A stretch of DNA of 24,199 bases from Chara braunii (taxonomy: Eukaryota; Streptophyta; Charophyceae; Charales; Characeae), in the NCBI GenBank assembly GCA_003427395.1, contig BFEA01000392.1:1259057-1283255 (forward strand). The letters are read 5' to 3'. The notes under the pieces are model-generated. The model saw only the letters and a program-made list of their open reading frames with translations. It searched no databases and was not told the origin of the DNA. Made by a program: the position numbers and the translations under genes. Shown one piece after another: positions 8,440 through 18,584 of this stretch. The stretch's first letter is position 1. Every line of letters starts with the position of its first letter.

Positions 8440-9287
8440 CAGTTCTCTGATGTGATTTAGGGCTAGTGGGGTCCGGTGCAGATTGTCCTGGAGGGTTAAT
8501 CTTATCCCATTTGATTTGTAGAGCCTGAATTTGACGGGTTGGATCTATAAGACCTAAGCCCCATCTGCTTCTTGGGCTGGTAACTATCTTGCAGGCCACC
8601 TTATGGATAAAGTGTTGCTTATCCGAATTACCTGTCCATAGGAATGCTGTTGCTTTTTTCCTCAACTGGCTTTGGAAGTCAGTAGCTGGGAACCAGATGG
8701 AGGTAGAATACCACATCATTGCTAAGGTTGAATTGTTGAGCGCTAGTACCCTGCCTAGTAGGGAAGTATGTGTGGCTTTCCAGGTGTGCATTCTATTTAC
8801 CATTGAAGACAAGAGCGTCACTGCCGATATTTGGTGACATCCTTTGAGATTGAGGTTGATGCCCACTAAACGGATTGGCGAGTCTGGGTTTGTCCATTGT
8901 CATCATGTCAATGTTAGCTCTATGGGAGGGGGTGTTTCTGCGGTCCACCAGCCTATTGTTTTTGCCCAGTTTACTTTCATTTCCGCGGTCAGTTGGAATG
9001 CTTGCATTGCTCGTGTCAGGGCCTGGAACGAGGAGTTTGAAGCTCTGATAAGTACGGTAAGATCGTCACCGAGAGGAGAGTAGTAGGGATGTGGAGGTGT
9101 TGACCACGTTCGTCCATGATGTTCTCTATCCTCTCGATGGCTCTATCCTTTCTCAGGAAGGTGACTTTGACACTGTATGACCCAACCTAAACCAACGCTG
9201 CCAAAACGCCAGTAACAAAAGGCGACTTTGACACATTTAGCACCACGAACACACAAAAACATTCACATGCACACGTACACGCACACA

Positions 9288-9288
<1 letters not shown>

Positions 9289-9345
<57 letters not shown>
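9289..9345. repeat. (CA)n microsatellite
   Basis: Near-perfect AC dinucleotide run, in intron 3 of DNAI3. Confidence 0.97.
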
Positions 9346-9347
<2 letters not shown>

Positions 9348-9582
9348 GTTGGTGTGAGTAAAGTCAACCACTTTTCTCTCTCAATGATATAACCGAATTT
9401 CAAAAAACAAACCATCTAATTATTACTAACTCTGGGCAATGTGGTGAGTCCTTATCCATCAGTCAAATGTATCCTGGGCACAAAATCTGTCTGTCCAGGT
9501 TCAATCTTCTAATGAGTCGGTGAAAGTACGACGAAACAATCTGGCACAATTTTGTTCTTTTTTAAGTGTATAGCGAATATGA

Positions 9583-9583
9583 C

Positions 9584-9642
<59 letters not shown>
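9583..9642. repeat. (CA)n microsatellite next to DNAI3 exon 3
   Basis: Uninterrupted AC run ending about 40 nt from the exon 3 donor. On the pre-mRNA strand it reads (UG)n. Confidence 0.97.
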
Positions 9643-9644
<2 letters not shown>

Positions 9645-9683
9645 TGTTAATTAAGGGAAATATACAGGGTTCTCTCAACTTAC

Positions 9684-9814
9684 TCTGATGTTTGTAATCC
9701 CAAGTCACGTTTCGCCCTCGTTGACTGCACGTAAACTTCCAGTTCAATTCGCTTCTTGTCAAAGCTGGGGTCTTTGAAGGGCCGGCATTCCATTTGGCTG
9801 GAATTCCACAACTC
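9684..9814 (-). CDS. DNAI3: DNAI3/WDR63 coding exon 3 (131 nt)
   Basis: Enters in phase 0 and leaves two bases (GA) that join the T of the next exon as GAT (Asp). It reads ELWNSSQMECRPFKDPSF, then a Lys/Arg-rich stretch, and ends in GLQTS. This is the MEC-RPF-KDP-F block of the IC140/DNAI3 N-terminal region and the QT motif that precedes the TQY block in the human protein. The donor is a perfect GTAAGT. The acceptor (GATATGTAG) has a weak pyrimidine tract and is less certain. A (CA)n microsatellite starts about 40 bases inside the following intron. Spacing to neighbouring motifs agrees with the family. Confidence 0.88.
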
Positions 9815-10173
9815 CTACATATCATCACAACATTCACGACAATGAAGGTAACTAGTCACCCCATGTTGCACATGTACTCGAAAGCATTGACATGTTTTGA
9901 TGTTTGTTCATGGTGTCTGTCATCCGACAAGCTTATGCATAACGCCCACTGACCTCCCGAGAGTAGCTTCTGAAAACATTGGTTTTGAAATTTTTTAAAA
10001 AACACAAGTTCCCAATTCTAAGAGACTTCCCACTAAGTTTCAGTTCCCATATCGCACACAATTGTTTTGTTCCCCTAATTCGTTCTTGCTTCCCAGTCTT
10101 CCAATTGTAACTGCTGTTTAGTTATCAGTAGGCATCTCCATCTATTTCATGGGGTTCTTTTCAACAAGCGGCA
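9815..10173. other. Intron 2 DNA, nothing recognised
   Basis: No exon, RNA gene or known repeat seen between exon 3 and the MITE at 10177. Confidence 0.35.
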
Positions 10174-10176
10174 TTA

Positions 10177-10296
10177 GAGTGTACTCACACTAGCACAATC
10201 TAAAATGTATCTGACCGTAATCATCACTCGACTTGGATGTATCTGACCACAATTACGTCCAGAAATAAGTAAAAAGGTCCTAGCGTGAATATGCCC
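10177..10296. mobile_element. MITE family 2, copy 1
   Basis: 120 bp, the reverse complement of a diverged relative at 23831-23951. Shared blocks: GTACTCACACTAGC, ATGTATCTGACC, CAATTACGTCCAGAAA, AAAAGGTCCTAG, ATGCCC. Flanks TTA/TTC. Confidence 0.8.
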
Positions 10297-10299
10297 TTC

Positions 10300-10920
10300 G
10301 ATTCTTTTGAAGGTTGTGATGACCCTTTACGTCTTTCCTCGGTTACTTCTCACCTTTTTCGATTCTATTTTTTGTCTTCTTTCACAAGTTTTCAAAATTG
10401 GCCACATCCCCTTTTCTAACCATGGCCCCACCTGGTGTGCCCCTAGTAAGAGATAGAGGGTTAGTCCGATGATCCACTGGTTCTCAAGAGCTTGAATTTG
10501 GAGTGTTGGGTCTACTATGCCTAATCTCCGCCTACTCTTAGTGTGCGTGAGTATCTTCCATGCTACCTTATGAATCAAGTGTGTCTTGTCGGTGTTGCCC
10601 ATCCCTCTTTCTGATGTCCTGTTGGAAGTTTGGAGACGCAAACCATAGTGTTGTGACGTACCGCATGACGGTCAAGATGGACACGTTGAGCGCCAGGGAT
10701 CGCCCTAGGACTGAGGCGTACGCCCTTTGCCAGCATTGCATTTTATTAAACCACCAGTAAGTTTCCCAGCCATTTTGCAGAGAGACGCCGTGCATGCAGG
10801 CGTGTTGGGCGGGATAAACCGGGGTGCCTCTCCAGATCCCCAAGATCATTCTGTGCTTTTCATTGCAGAATAGCCCAGCTTGCCACATCCTGATCAACCG
10901 GACTAAGCCTAAGCTGTTGC
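10300..10920 (-). mobile_element. LINE B: fragment of reverse transcriptase connection region
   Basis: Minus-strand reading GVSLQNGWETYWWF, ASVLGRSLALNVS, then after a frameshift near 10630 DKTHLIHKVAWKI, RRLGIVDPTLQIQALENQW and WLEKGMWPI. These align with LINE A (LLGRVLALN, FIHKVACKI, LIDPTRQIQAL, WLEKGIWQI). It is truncated on both sides, ends beside MITE family 2, and lacks an A-tail. Pseudogenised. Confidence 0.8.
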
Positions 10921-11390
10921 GCTCGACTAACGGGAGTCAGAGACCCCTAACCCCGCGAATGCGGCCACCATGGAGGTTGGTACTCCTAACATTCTTCTTC
11001 GCTTTTCTTCTTTCAGCCCGCTATTCATCCTCTCGGTCATCTTAGGTGCCTTGTACTAGCTTGTAGGCTTTGTAGGTTATTTTTGAGTCCGTGGTCTGGC
11101 TTTAGGATGCCAAAGACTTTTCATGAACTGCATGGACAATTACTCACTAGCGCAAGGACGCCCTGTACCGCCTTCTGCCAATAAGTAGTTGATTGGGTGT
11201 GTGATGACAATGTTGATCCAAAATGACTGGAGAAATAGTACCGGGAGTGCTATGACTACTTCCATATTTCTGAATTTAGTATTTACACCCAATTAGCTAT
11301 GAACAAGATAATGCAGAGAGCTAATCAGTCTAGAGAAGAGTCTGTCTATAACTAATCCCAATCTGGTTGTCTCTGTGGTGCTGCTGAAGC
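10921..11390. other. Intron DNA, nothing recognised
   Basis: No supported feature in this stretch. Confidence 0.3.
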
Positions 11391-11484
11391 CTGGTGCGAT
11401 CAGCACATGCATGCCTGAATTAAGCCCACATCATGTGCTTCCATTATCCCTGGGCACTTCCCAAGTTCCCATGCACCGCCCTTC
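11391..11484 (+). pseudogene. Possible 5S rRNA-like pseudogene (weak)
   Basis: GGTGCGATCA, GAATTAAGC, a CCTGGG/CCAAGTTCCC region and terminal TGCACC occur in 5S order, but with large differences between them. Abuts the 5' end of LINE C. Confidence 0.25.
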
Positions 11485-12262
11485 TCCCACCAGATGCACC
11501 AGAAGAAGGTTGACTCTCAAGGTAACGAATTTGCACCTCGCAATGCAACGACAGTCAAGAGAAATGCTCTTTTGCCCACTGAAAGAACTATGCGCCAACT
11601 GCAATGAAAATCAAATAGAAAACCTGTTCCATTGTTTCCTCCTATGCCCTAGAATAAAACCACTTTGGCACAGGATAGCAAAATTATGGAACTTAATAAC
11701 AGCTTCAACCTTCACAGACAACAACATACTCCTACTCCTAGGTTTTGAAATCCCAGAAAGCTGGGGCCCACTAGAAACTAACTTCTTCCAAATACTTAGA
11801 AAGGCGACACTATGGACAATATGGCGAAAAAGATGTCAAGAAACAATTAAAAAAACAGAGAATGCACACCCAGGAAGCTTGGACAATCCTCCAACAACAG
11901 GTAGAAACCGAATATTGGACACTATGACATAAAGTACGCAGGAAAATGAAAGAAGACGAAAACAAAGCCGAGGAACACCAACACAGATTCGAAGAACATT
12001 TCCTAGCAAAGGGTAAAATCGCTCTGATCCAGAAGTCAAATATAGTATTCCGTTTATGGGAAAGTTTTCCACCATCACCCCATACACAGGATCACTCGTT
12101 AAACAGTATCCCCGAGTCCCTAGAGGCCAACATACTAACAGAGTAATTTAACCTACAGAACATAATAGGAAAGTGCCCAATCTCGCTAGGTTCAAAAACG
12201 CAGCAAATAAAACAGTCATCTGGAGAAAGGAACGTTTCACTTCACAGTCTAGAGGGAGAAAC

Positions 12263-12277
12263 GGGGTTTAGGGTTTA
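12263..12277 (+). repeat. Telomere-like TTTAGGG units in LINE C 3' UTR
   Basis: GGGGTTTAGGGTTTA, about 115 bp after the coding end; a degenerate GGTTTAGGATTTAAGG follows at about 12347. Confidence 0.75.
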
Positions 12278-12452
12278 AGATCTAGAGCGCAAAAACAGCC
12301 AAGGTAAACTAGGAACATTTGGACCACGGCAACACTACGACAGAAGGTTTAGGATTTAAGGTTAGACAGAGACAGAGCAACTAAGGCTTAGAGTCCCAGA
12401 GACTGCAGAAGACTCATAGGAAAAAAAAAAAAAAAAAAAAAAAAAAAGAAGG

Positions 12453-12718
12453 GGATGTACGGTTTGGACAGAGTCAGGGAGCAATGCACAGGTTGGTAGA
12501 AATAGCGAGAGAGCTCTTTCTAAGAATCATAGCAACAGCTGACAGAACTGGAAGTCATCAAGAAAAGTGAGGTAAAGAGGGACCAGGATGTAAGGTTTGG
12601 GCAGAGTCAGTGAGCAATGCACAGGTTGGTAGAAACAGCGAGGAAGCCTTTTTTAAGAAATATACCAATATCTGGCAGAATCGGTTTTCAGTTCTGAGAA
12701 GAAAGAGAGAGCAACGGC
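12453..12718 (+). repeat. 133-bp tandem duplication
   Basis: Copies at 12453-12585 and 12586-12718 share GCAATGCACAGGTTGGTAGA and flanking sequence; the second halves have diverged. Part of the LINE C 3' UTR or an insert in it. Confidence 0.75.
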
Positions 12719-13221
12719 AAGATGACAGTCAAGCCTCCACTAAATGCGGAGCAATCAATACTGCTCAGGGGTCCTTCGCTTGAATGAAAGTAAGTGTGGG
12801 AGTCTCTTGTAAGGAACATGGCATCTGTTAAAACAGGGTAGAGCTGGGTAGAAATAGTCCTAGCAAACTGTTAGACGCCAGCCCTGGACAACAGCTCTAG
12901 CATCCAGGTTCATCCGACAGCACTCAGCTGAGAGGAGCTAGGAGCCAGGCGGCTCAGAGAATCAGAAGGTAGAGAATATAGGCTAACTTAGGCAGGGGTG
13001 AGGGGTGGTACATCCTTCCCTCGGGAAGTAATCAATGCCGTCCACTCGGGCCTCCCAACCATAATGGGGAGGAGCGTGCGTGTGTCTTCATTGTATCCAT
13101 ATTTGACTTGCCGGGGGAATAGGAACCGGACTGTTGCTCCCCAGAATGGCTGGAGCCAGGGCCGAGAGGTTCCGTTTGGAAAAAAAAAGAAAAAAAAAAA
13201 AAGAAAAGGGTTAGGAATTAA

Positions 13222-13345
13222 AACTAACGAGCCTAGCTCAGTTGGTACACCCATGGACTCCAAATCTAGATACTATCAGATGAACAGAATTAAAAAAAAA
13301 GGGATAGGCCAACTTACGGGTTTTGAAAAAAGAAAAAGAAGGGGT
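13222..13345 (+). mobile_element. SINE family A copy with uninterrupted A box
   Basis: GAGCCTAGCTCAGTTGGTAC (about 13230) is the tRNA-like head. CCAAATCTAGATACTATCAG and ATGAACAGAATTAAAA align with the body of the SINE at 4994-5272, with a deletion between the A and B boxes. An A run follows. TSD uncertain. It provides the empty-site comparison for the MITE at 5155. Confidence 0.65.
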
Positions 13346-14937
13346 TAGGGATGCCTACTTGATGCTGCCCCAACCACAGATCATCTCACCAACTGTTCAT
13401 GATGCCCCGTTTGATGACCGATCGATGCTCAAGAACCACCAACAATGGAATGTGACTACCGTCTCAAGCAACAGCAAGCACCAATATGCTCTCACCACAT
13501 CGCCGCATATTCTATGAACCTTCCACCCGTCCGCTCTCTACCCAGCGGAGGAGGTAACCAGCCGGCGAAATCGTGGACAGCACTGCCTGCGTGCACCCGC
13601 TGGCACCACAATACCTATTTTGCCAATAAGCGGCCACTGTCACAGAACCCACCCCAACAACAAAATGCAAAGAGAACCAGCACGTGCGAACACAAAATTT
13701 CTGAGATGCAAGACCTCATTGTAGACCAAACATGAGTAAACGAAGTAGAAATCAGAATGACAAAGTCGGCCGCACACGAATCCAAGAACACGCCGAACAC
13801 TCGAGTCTCTTGACAATGAAAGCCCTCTTCATGCCTCCGACAATCAATAGAACAACACAGTAGTGGCTCTAGCTAGGATGTGTCTATAGACTCTATAATA
13901 CTTCCCTTGCCTATACACTCTAAGATTACTACCTCTCACTCTCCCTCGTCACTCTCCTCTTGCCAGGTGCTGCTAAAGAGTTTGATCACATAGGTGCTCC
14001 TTGGCCAATGCCACATAAGTATCAGCCAGTTCCCACTCTCGCTCTTCTCTCCCAACCTACCCGATTTCCCACCACCTCTTCCGTGTGCAGCAACAGCCAA
14101 CCAGCTATGGCGTGCACTCACCAGACAGTTACCGCATGCCGCCTTCCCTTTTCTCCACAGGGGCTGGCTGCATGCTGTATCAGTGCTGGCATGTGACACT
14201 GCCCTCTGCACGATGTGCATATATGCCCCGCCCTCCTCTTTCGTTCTCATTTGAGGCTGGGGGCTGGACCTCCGGGAGGCACTCCCTACCGGCCTGGGTC
14301 CCAACCCAGGTCCCTACCCGGCTGGTATCCCGACAGGGCCTATCGAGTAGTTGCATGGGCTGGTCTCCAAACGCGGGCTCACTCTCTTCTCAGGGACGGC
14401 CTTCGCTTAGGGCTGGCCCGCCTTTTTGTTGGCCGCCTTTTCCGAGGCCTGCTGAGGGTTGGCGCCTCCCAACAGCAGGACTGTTCCTCTCAGCCTGCAG
14501 AAGCCAGGCTGCCTGATAAGAGCGATCACCTAGAGCAATGTCGCATGAAGGCACGGCTTGACTTTCTGTAAACAGAGACCCTGTACTCGTGGTGGACCAA
14601 GACTGAAACTGGAAGCCCTCGCCGATACTTCAAGCTCTCCAACTGCCTTCCCCTTCTGTGACTACCCATGAACTTTTTCTTTTTTCTTTGCCGGTTTGCA
14701 GTAGGCCTTCTGATTTGAGGTCTTTCAGATATCCAAACGTTGACGCTTTCAGATATCCAAACTCGATGCTGTATCAGTGCACATTACTGAGAGTACTCGG
14801 GTTAGCCAATGACATTTTTCTATGTTAGTCCCCTTTTTCACCCACACACCCCCACTCCTGGGCTCGAGCTCTGTAATCGGTGTTGCCGGTTGAAGAGTTT
14901 TTATAGTGTATATCACTGTATAATGATATAAAATCAT
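13346..14937. other. Long intron stretch without an identified gene
   Basis: Open frames occur on the plus strand (for example 13445-13735 and the GC-rich 14215-14571), but I recognise no family in them and they do not fit the DNAI3 splice chain. A short tandem repeat (CTTTCAGATATCCAAAC twice, about 14725-14762) is present. Confidence 0.4.
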
Positions 14938-14954
14938 ATAATCATATCCTCTCT

Positions 14955-16391
14955 TTTTTTTTTTTTTTCTTTTTTTTTTTAAGCTGTAAGAGCATAATCT
15001 GTGTGTCCCTCATGAAGTCCTCCTGAAAAACATTACGATTCCAAACCTTGTTTGTGTAAGTCTATCCAAACCCTAAACCCTAAACCCTTAACTATAACTT
15101 TTATTTTGCTTAAACATCAATCCACTGACCTCCACTTTCTCTTCCATTTCCTATCCCTATGGTGGTCCTATTTCCTGTGTCATTCCTTGGACCCCCAAGG
15201 ACACCTCTGATCTGTCCTCCGTAAACCAATGAAAAATCAGTCTCTGTCCCTCTATGATCGCAACTTTGCCACTGGCCAATACCTTATTCTGAAATTTCGT
15301 GAGAATAGCCTTCGCCTTTTCAGGGTTTACTGCTGCTTGTATTTTGATCCTCTGCCATTGAGCTCTAATGTCTGTTTCCAATAGATTATAGAGTATGGTT
15401 CTGGCTTCCATCCTGGTCATCAGACTTNTGCCGATCACCCGTTGACATCTCCGTTTCCAGATAATCCACAATGTATACTGTCTCAATAGCTGAAAGATGT
15501 ATTTTTCACTCTCCTTCCATGTCTTAAGTACTTCTCTTCCCATACGCAAGAGCCTTCTGCTACTTGGAAAGAGAACGTCCGTAGTACGCTCCCAAAGTAT
15601 ACCGGCCATGGCCCATATGTATTCTGCTTCCATACAACTAAGTAAGCAATGTACCATCGTTTCAGGCTCTTTGTCAATGCACATAGTACAGTCTTGTTGT
15701 ATTTCTTCCCTATGCTGCCTAATCCTTTTTTCATATAACCAGACGTTGACTGGAAGTGCCACATGGAATATAAGCCACTGCATACTCCGGATCTTGCCCA
15801 ACCTGATACCATGAAGGCTTGACCATGGTATTTTGCCCACCTGTTGTCTTGGTATGCCCACCCTTTTTTCCCATCTTATCGCCAAAGGCCTATCCAAAAG
15901 GTTCGACCTTCTTCTAAGCCTATAACCCCATTTAGTCGTATACTGAAGTATGTTAATTTTCTTGACCACTCGTGACGAGCTTCCCTTGATGTTCCATGCC
16001 CATTCGATTGGGTCCACCTCTAGATTCTGAATGGTGATCGTTGGAGCATATATTGTGAATTCATCATTCTCTATGACTCTGACTTTTCTCAAGAGATCCT
16101 TTCTGATGGTGATCGATACCCTTGAATCCTTATCTAAGTGGCTCACTGTGTTGCCTGGGGTAAAGATTGAATACATATCCGCTTCCAACCATTGTTTATG
16201 TGGTCCTACCTCCTGACCAATTCGAAAGGCTTGCTGAGGTTCTACACTATGACTCCAAGTTGCCCAATCACCCCATCCCCGTTTGTATGGACCCCTCAAC
16301 ATCCTCGTCCAATCCTCCGGAATGGAGATTAATATGTCATTCAGGTTTTCGATTAGTCTATGACACCCCTTCATTTCTTCCCTCAGCTCTC
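14955..16391 (-). mobile_element. LINE D: young 5'-truncated LINE with open frame
   Basis: A perfect 17-bp TSD (ATAATCATATCCTCTCT at 14938-14954 and 16392-16408) bounds 1437 bp. The frame is open from the 5' junction to 15157 (405 residues from the ATG at 16374). In order: a connection segment, WSSLHGIRLGKIRSMQW and ALPVNVWLYEKR, zinc-binding C229-x2-C232-x9-H242-x4-C247, then RQYTLWIIWKRRCQR and a basic C-terminus. The reverse transcriptase core is missing, so it cannot move alone. The 3' UTR has TTTAGGG units (15068-15090) and a G-interrupted A-tail (14955-14980). One ambiguous base (n, 15427) falls in the ORF. Confidence 0.92.
15068..15090 (-). repeat. Telomere-like TTTAGGG units in LINE D 3' UTR
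   Basis: Plus strand AAACCCTAAACCCTAAACCC, nearly three units, 67 bp after the ORF stop. Confidence 0.85.
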
Positions 16392-16431
16392 ATAATCATA
16401 TCCTCTCTCCTTTCCCACCAGAAAGTTTTCC

Positions 16432-16487
16432 TGCTAATCTACTCTGAGTCTCTGTATCGTTCCCATTTTAACGGATGTCCCGAAAGG
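16432..16487 (-). pseudogene. U6 snRNA 5' fragment
   Basis: Minus strand CCTTTCGGGACATCCG, TTAAAATGGGAACGATACAG, an 8-bp insertion, then AGATTAGCA, where U6 similarity stops. No promoter or terminator. It lies just upstream of the LINE D target site. Confidence 0.8.
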
Positions 16488-16664
16488 TTTCCATTGTTAC
16501 TCTTTTCCAAAAATTTGCGTCTAATCTCTGCATATGACTCATTGACTACAGATACCGGATCATTTATTTCCTGTTTTTCGGCTTTTTAATAGTTTTTAAT
16601 ACTTTTTATGTGTTTCACTGTTTCCCCGTTTTCTACCTGTTTCACTTCCAGGGTAACTTGTTAC

Positions 16665-16736
16665 CTGTGCATCCTTGTCTGCAAATTTATACTGGCCTCC
16701 AAATTCACTGCGCTTCCTCGTTATACTTATCGCAAT
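16665..16736 (-). CDS. DNAI3: DNAI3/WDR63 coding exon 2 (72 nt)
   Basis: A 24-codon micro-exon, phase 0 at both ends. It reads IAISITRKRSEFGGQYKF followed by ADKDAQ. The human DNAI3 counterpart has SRKRSEFGAP then KFSDQNA, so seven residues (RKRSEFG) are identical and the K-F-x-D motif follows at the same distance. The acceptor is a good GTCTTTTGCAG and the donor is CACAG|GTAACA. It lies between the U6 fragment/LINE at 14955-16492 and unrecognised intron DNA. Gene finders would probably miss it because of its size and isolation: 2.4 kb from exon 1 and 6.9 kb from exon 3. Confidence 0.88.
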
Positions 16737-16739
16737 CTG

Positions 16740-17460
16740 CAAAAGACGTATACATGCTCAGAGTTATGGGATAGCAGGAGGAGGAAATGGGAAGAGTAGT
16801 GCAACAGCACCAAACAAGCCAGGCACAACAGCGACGTGGGAAGAGGGAGAGGAGGGGCGGCAAGACCATTCTAATCTCCCGGAGTCAGTTCATGTTCAGC
16901 CCTGATTGATTGAATGTTTCCATGCAGTACCATTGCTTCTTCAAAGGTCTGATGCTGCAGGAGCAAGGGTGGGAGGAGCAGTGGAATCATAATTGACGAT
17001 TCACCATTGATCGCACTGACCTAAAGAAGCATTGTCCATGGGAAAAGCACGTTTTTGGAAAAGACATGGAGCACTCTGCAACTTTGGACACAGAAACAGA
17101 GTTCAGCATGGATTACCCAGTGCGAAGCTGCCCGTATCAAAAGTGTCATTGAGTGCTGGTAGATCTCACAGACATGAAAACCTTCTTATCTTTCATTCTT
17201 ATCTTATCCTACTCTTTGTGGTAATGCTTGCTCTAACATTTGAAAGCCAGTGGTGGTTAGAATGACAAATATCCTCCATCAACCAATGAACAGCTGCATT
17301 CCATATCGGATGGATGGTAGTGGTGGTGGGTAGGTGGATGTAGAGTCATAGACTGGATGTATAAATGCATGGGTGGTTGAAGGGATGGATTTGTGGGTAG
17401 ATATGTAAATGGATGGATTTGTTGGTAGCTACATAATGGCTGGGTGGGTTGTTGGGTGGG
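16740..17460. other. Intron 1 DNA, nothing recognised
   Basis: A minus-strand stretch at about 16895-16985 is open and preceded by CTCCTGCAG, but it does not fit the DNAI3 phase or spacing. No other feature. Confidence 0.35.
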
Positions 17461-17470
17461 TAGACCGAAT

Positions 17471-17682
17471 GGATGGATAGACATATGGAGGGATGGAGGG
17501 ATGGAGGGATGGAGGGATGGAGGGATGAATGAGAGACGAATGGACAGGCAGATGGATGGATGGACGGACGGACGGACGGGCGGATGGACTGACGAAGGGA
17601 CGGACGCGCGGACGCACAGACGCACGCACGGACGCACAGGCGGAGGGACGGAGGGATGGATGGATGGATGGATGGATGGATG
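17471..17682 (+). repeat. GGAT/GGAC minisatellite
   Basis: Tandem GGAT, GGAG and GGAC tetranucleotides with gradual unit drift along about 210 bp. It creates spurious ORFs on both strands. Confidence 0.95.
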
Positions 17683-17689
17683 TGACACA

Positions 17690-18390
17690 AACTCGCAGTT
17701 CACAGCAGTGTACGTCTCTGCTGGGAGGCTTAATGCTGCTGGCGTTGCGGTTGTCAAGGCCATGAACTTTCACTATGGATGCAGCTCAAGCATGACACAC
17801 ATCAGTGCCATCCAGAGCAACAAAGACAGACAGACAGGCAGACAAAGATGGCACGGGGCTGTGTCCCTTCTTCTTCTACTGCTAATGGTGCTGCTGCTGC
17901 TGTCGTCTTCCACCATGACCGTCCTTCAGTTCATGGGGTACACATTCTACGATAAAGTAACTTTCATTCCATGAAATATTGCCTGGGAGTCGATAGCAGT
18001 CTCTAAATTAATTTCTTAAGCCTGCAGTGCACCATTGCCCACAAGTTGATACAGTGAAGTATTTGGTCCCTCCCAGAGAATCCTATTTTGTGAGTGGGCC
18101 GTGAATTTGTGCTGTGAAATCATTGGAAGTGAAAAGATAGGCAGGTGACAAACTTCTTCATGTACACATCACTGTGAGTGATCAACAGCTACACAGAGAC
18201 GTGAACTGCTGCCAGTCATGATTTGTCATTTATGAGTGGCCTTCCTGAAACACAAGTGCGCCTGTTGCGGCTTGCCTTGCTACAAAGCGAGGATGAGTGG
18301 CTTATAACAGGGTTTTTAACTTCAGGTGACAAAAGAAGAGAGAGAGACGGACAGCGGCAAGGAGGGCACATGTGGTGTGCTATCACCCCT
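17690..18390. other. Intron 1 DNA, nothing recognised
   Basis: No splice-consistent exon or repeat family identified. Confidence 0.3.
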
Positions 18391-18394
18391 CGTG

Positions 18395-18584
18395 CCTCCT
18401 CCTCCTCATCCTCCTCCTCCTCCTCCTCCTCCTCCTCCTCCTCCTGTGCAATCACCCTCCCCCATCCCCCCTCCTCCTACATCTCCTTGTGCAATCATCC
18501 CCCTCATCCTTTCTCTTCTCCCTCCTCCTCCCCCTCCTGCTTCCCCTTACCCCTCCTCCTCCTCCTCCTCCTCCTCCTCCTCCA
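18395..18584 (+). repeat. Two (TCC)n microsatellites
   Basis: TCC runs at about 18395-18445 and 18551-18584, separated by C/T-rich sequence with CTTGTGCAATCA repeated. Confidence 0.92.

Larger units (their letters stand above)
5759..9174 (-). mobile_element. LINE A: 5'-truncated non-LTR retrotransposon
   Basis: A 14-bp perfect TSD (GTATGACCCAACCT at 5745-5758 and 9175-9188) bounds 3416 bp. In minus-strand order: the end of the reverse transcriptase palm (LGDDLTV near 9072, where family members usually have F/Y-ADD), ORF 8866-8237 (connection region, LVGINLNLKGCH, WTGNSDKQHFIHKVACKI), WRIIFPENIT, a nested element at 7692-8096, KWGHWLEKGIWQIKHIWED, PVNQWLANRRNRENRTT, and the RT zinc-binding CKVC-x9-H-x4-C near 6905-6847. 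Then a 3' UTR with TTTAGGG units and an A/T tail. Stops (about 8900, 7075) and a frameshift near 6910 make it dead. The 3' UTR block at 5794-5968 matches LINE C at about 12985-13180. Confidence 0.88.
11500..13206 (+). mobile_element. LINE C: 3' end of a non-LTR retrotransposon, plus strand
   Basis: ORF reading CANCNENQIENLFHCFLLC (zinc-binding C-x2-C-x9-H-x4-C, about 11593-11649), RKATLWTIWRKRCQE, then in another frame (about 11946-12145) HFLAKGKIALIQKSNIVFRLW. The same domain order appears in LINE D. The 3' UTR has TTTAGGG units (12263-12277), an A tract (12421-12447), a 133-bp tandem pair, and the block ACATCCTTCC-CGGGAAGTAATCAATG shared with LINE A. It ends in a G-interrupted A-tail (about 13180-13206). 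A frameshift near 11930 makes it defective. No TSD found, and the 5' junction is approximate. Confidence 0.8.

Noticed and set aside
13232-13275. tRNA-Trp(CCA) gene
   Set aside because: The loop looks tRNA-like, but the body aligns with the SINE at 4994-5272 and there is no acceptor stem.
13459-13469. CTACCGTCTC as another MITE family 1 tip
   Set aside because: No inverted partner or arm sequence nearby; probably chance.
16890-16990. Minus-strand open stretch after CTCCTGCAG as an extra exon
   Set aside because: Exons 1 and 2 join in phase with the family's exact spacing, leaving no room; it ends in a stop without a donor.
17429-17773. Minus-strand reading NRNASSIKPPSRD as a DNAI3 exon
   Set aside because: It resembles the human DQNASS motif, but the exon at 16665-16736 supplies that segment with correct phases, and no donor fits here.
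17257-17974. Long His/Pro/Ser and Trp/Asp-rich ORFs
   Set aside because: Translations of the GGAT/GGAC minisatellite in several frames.
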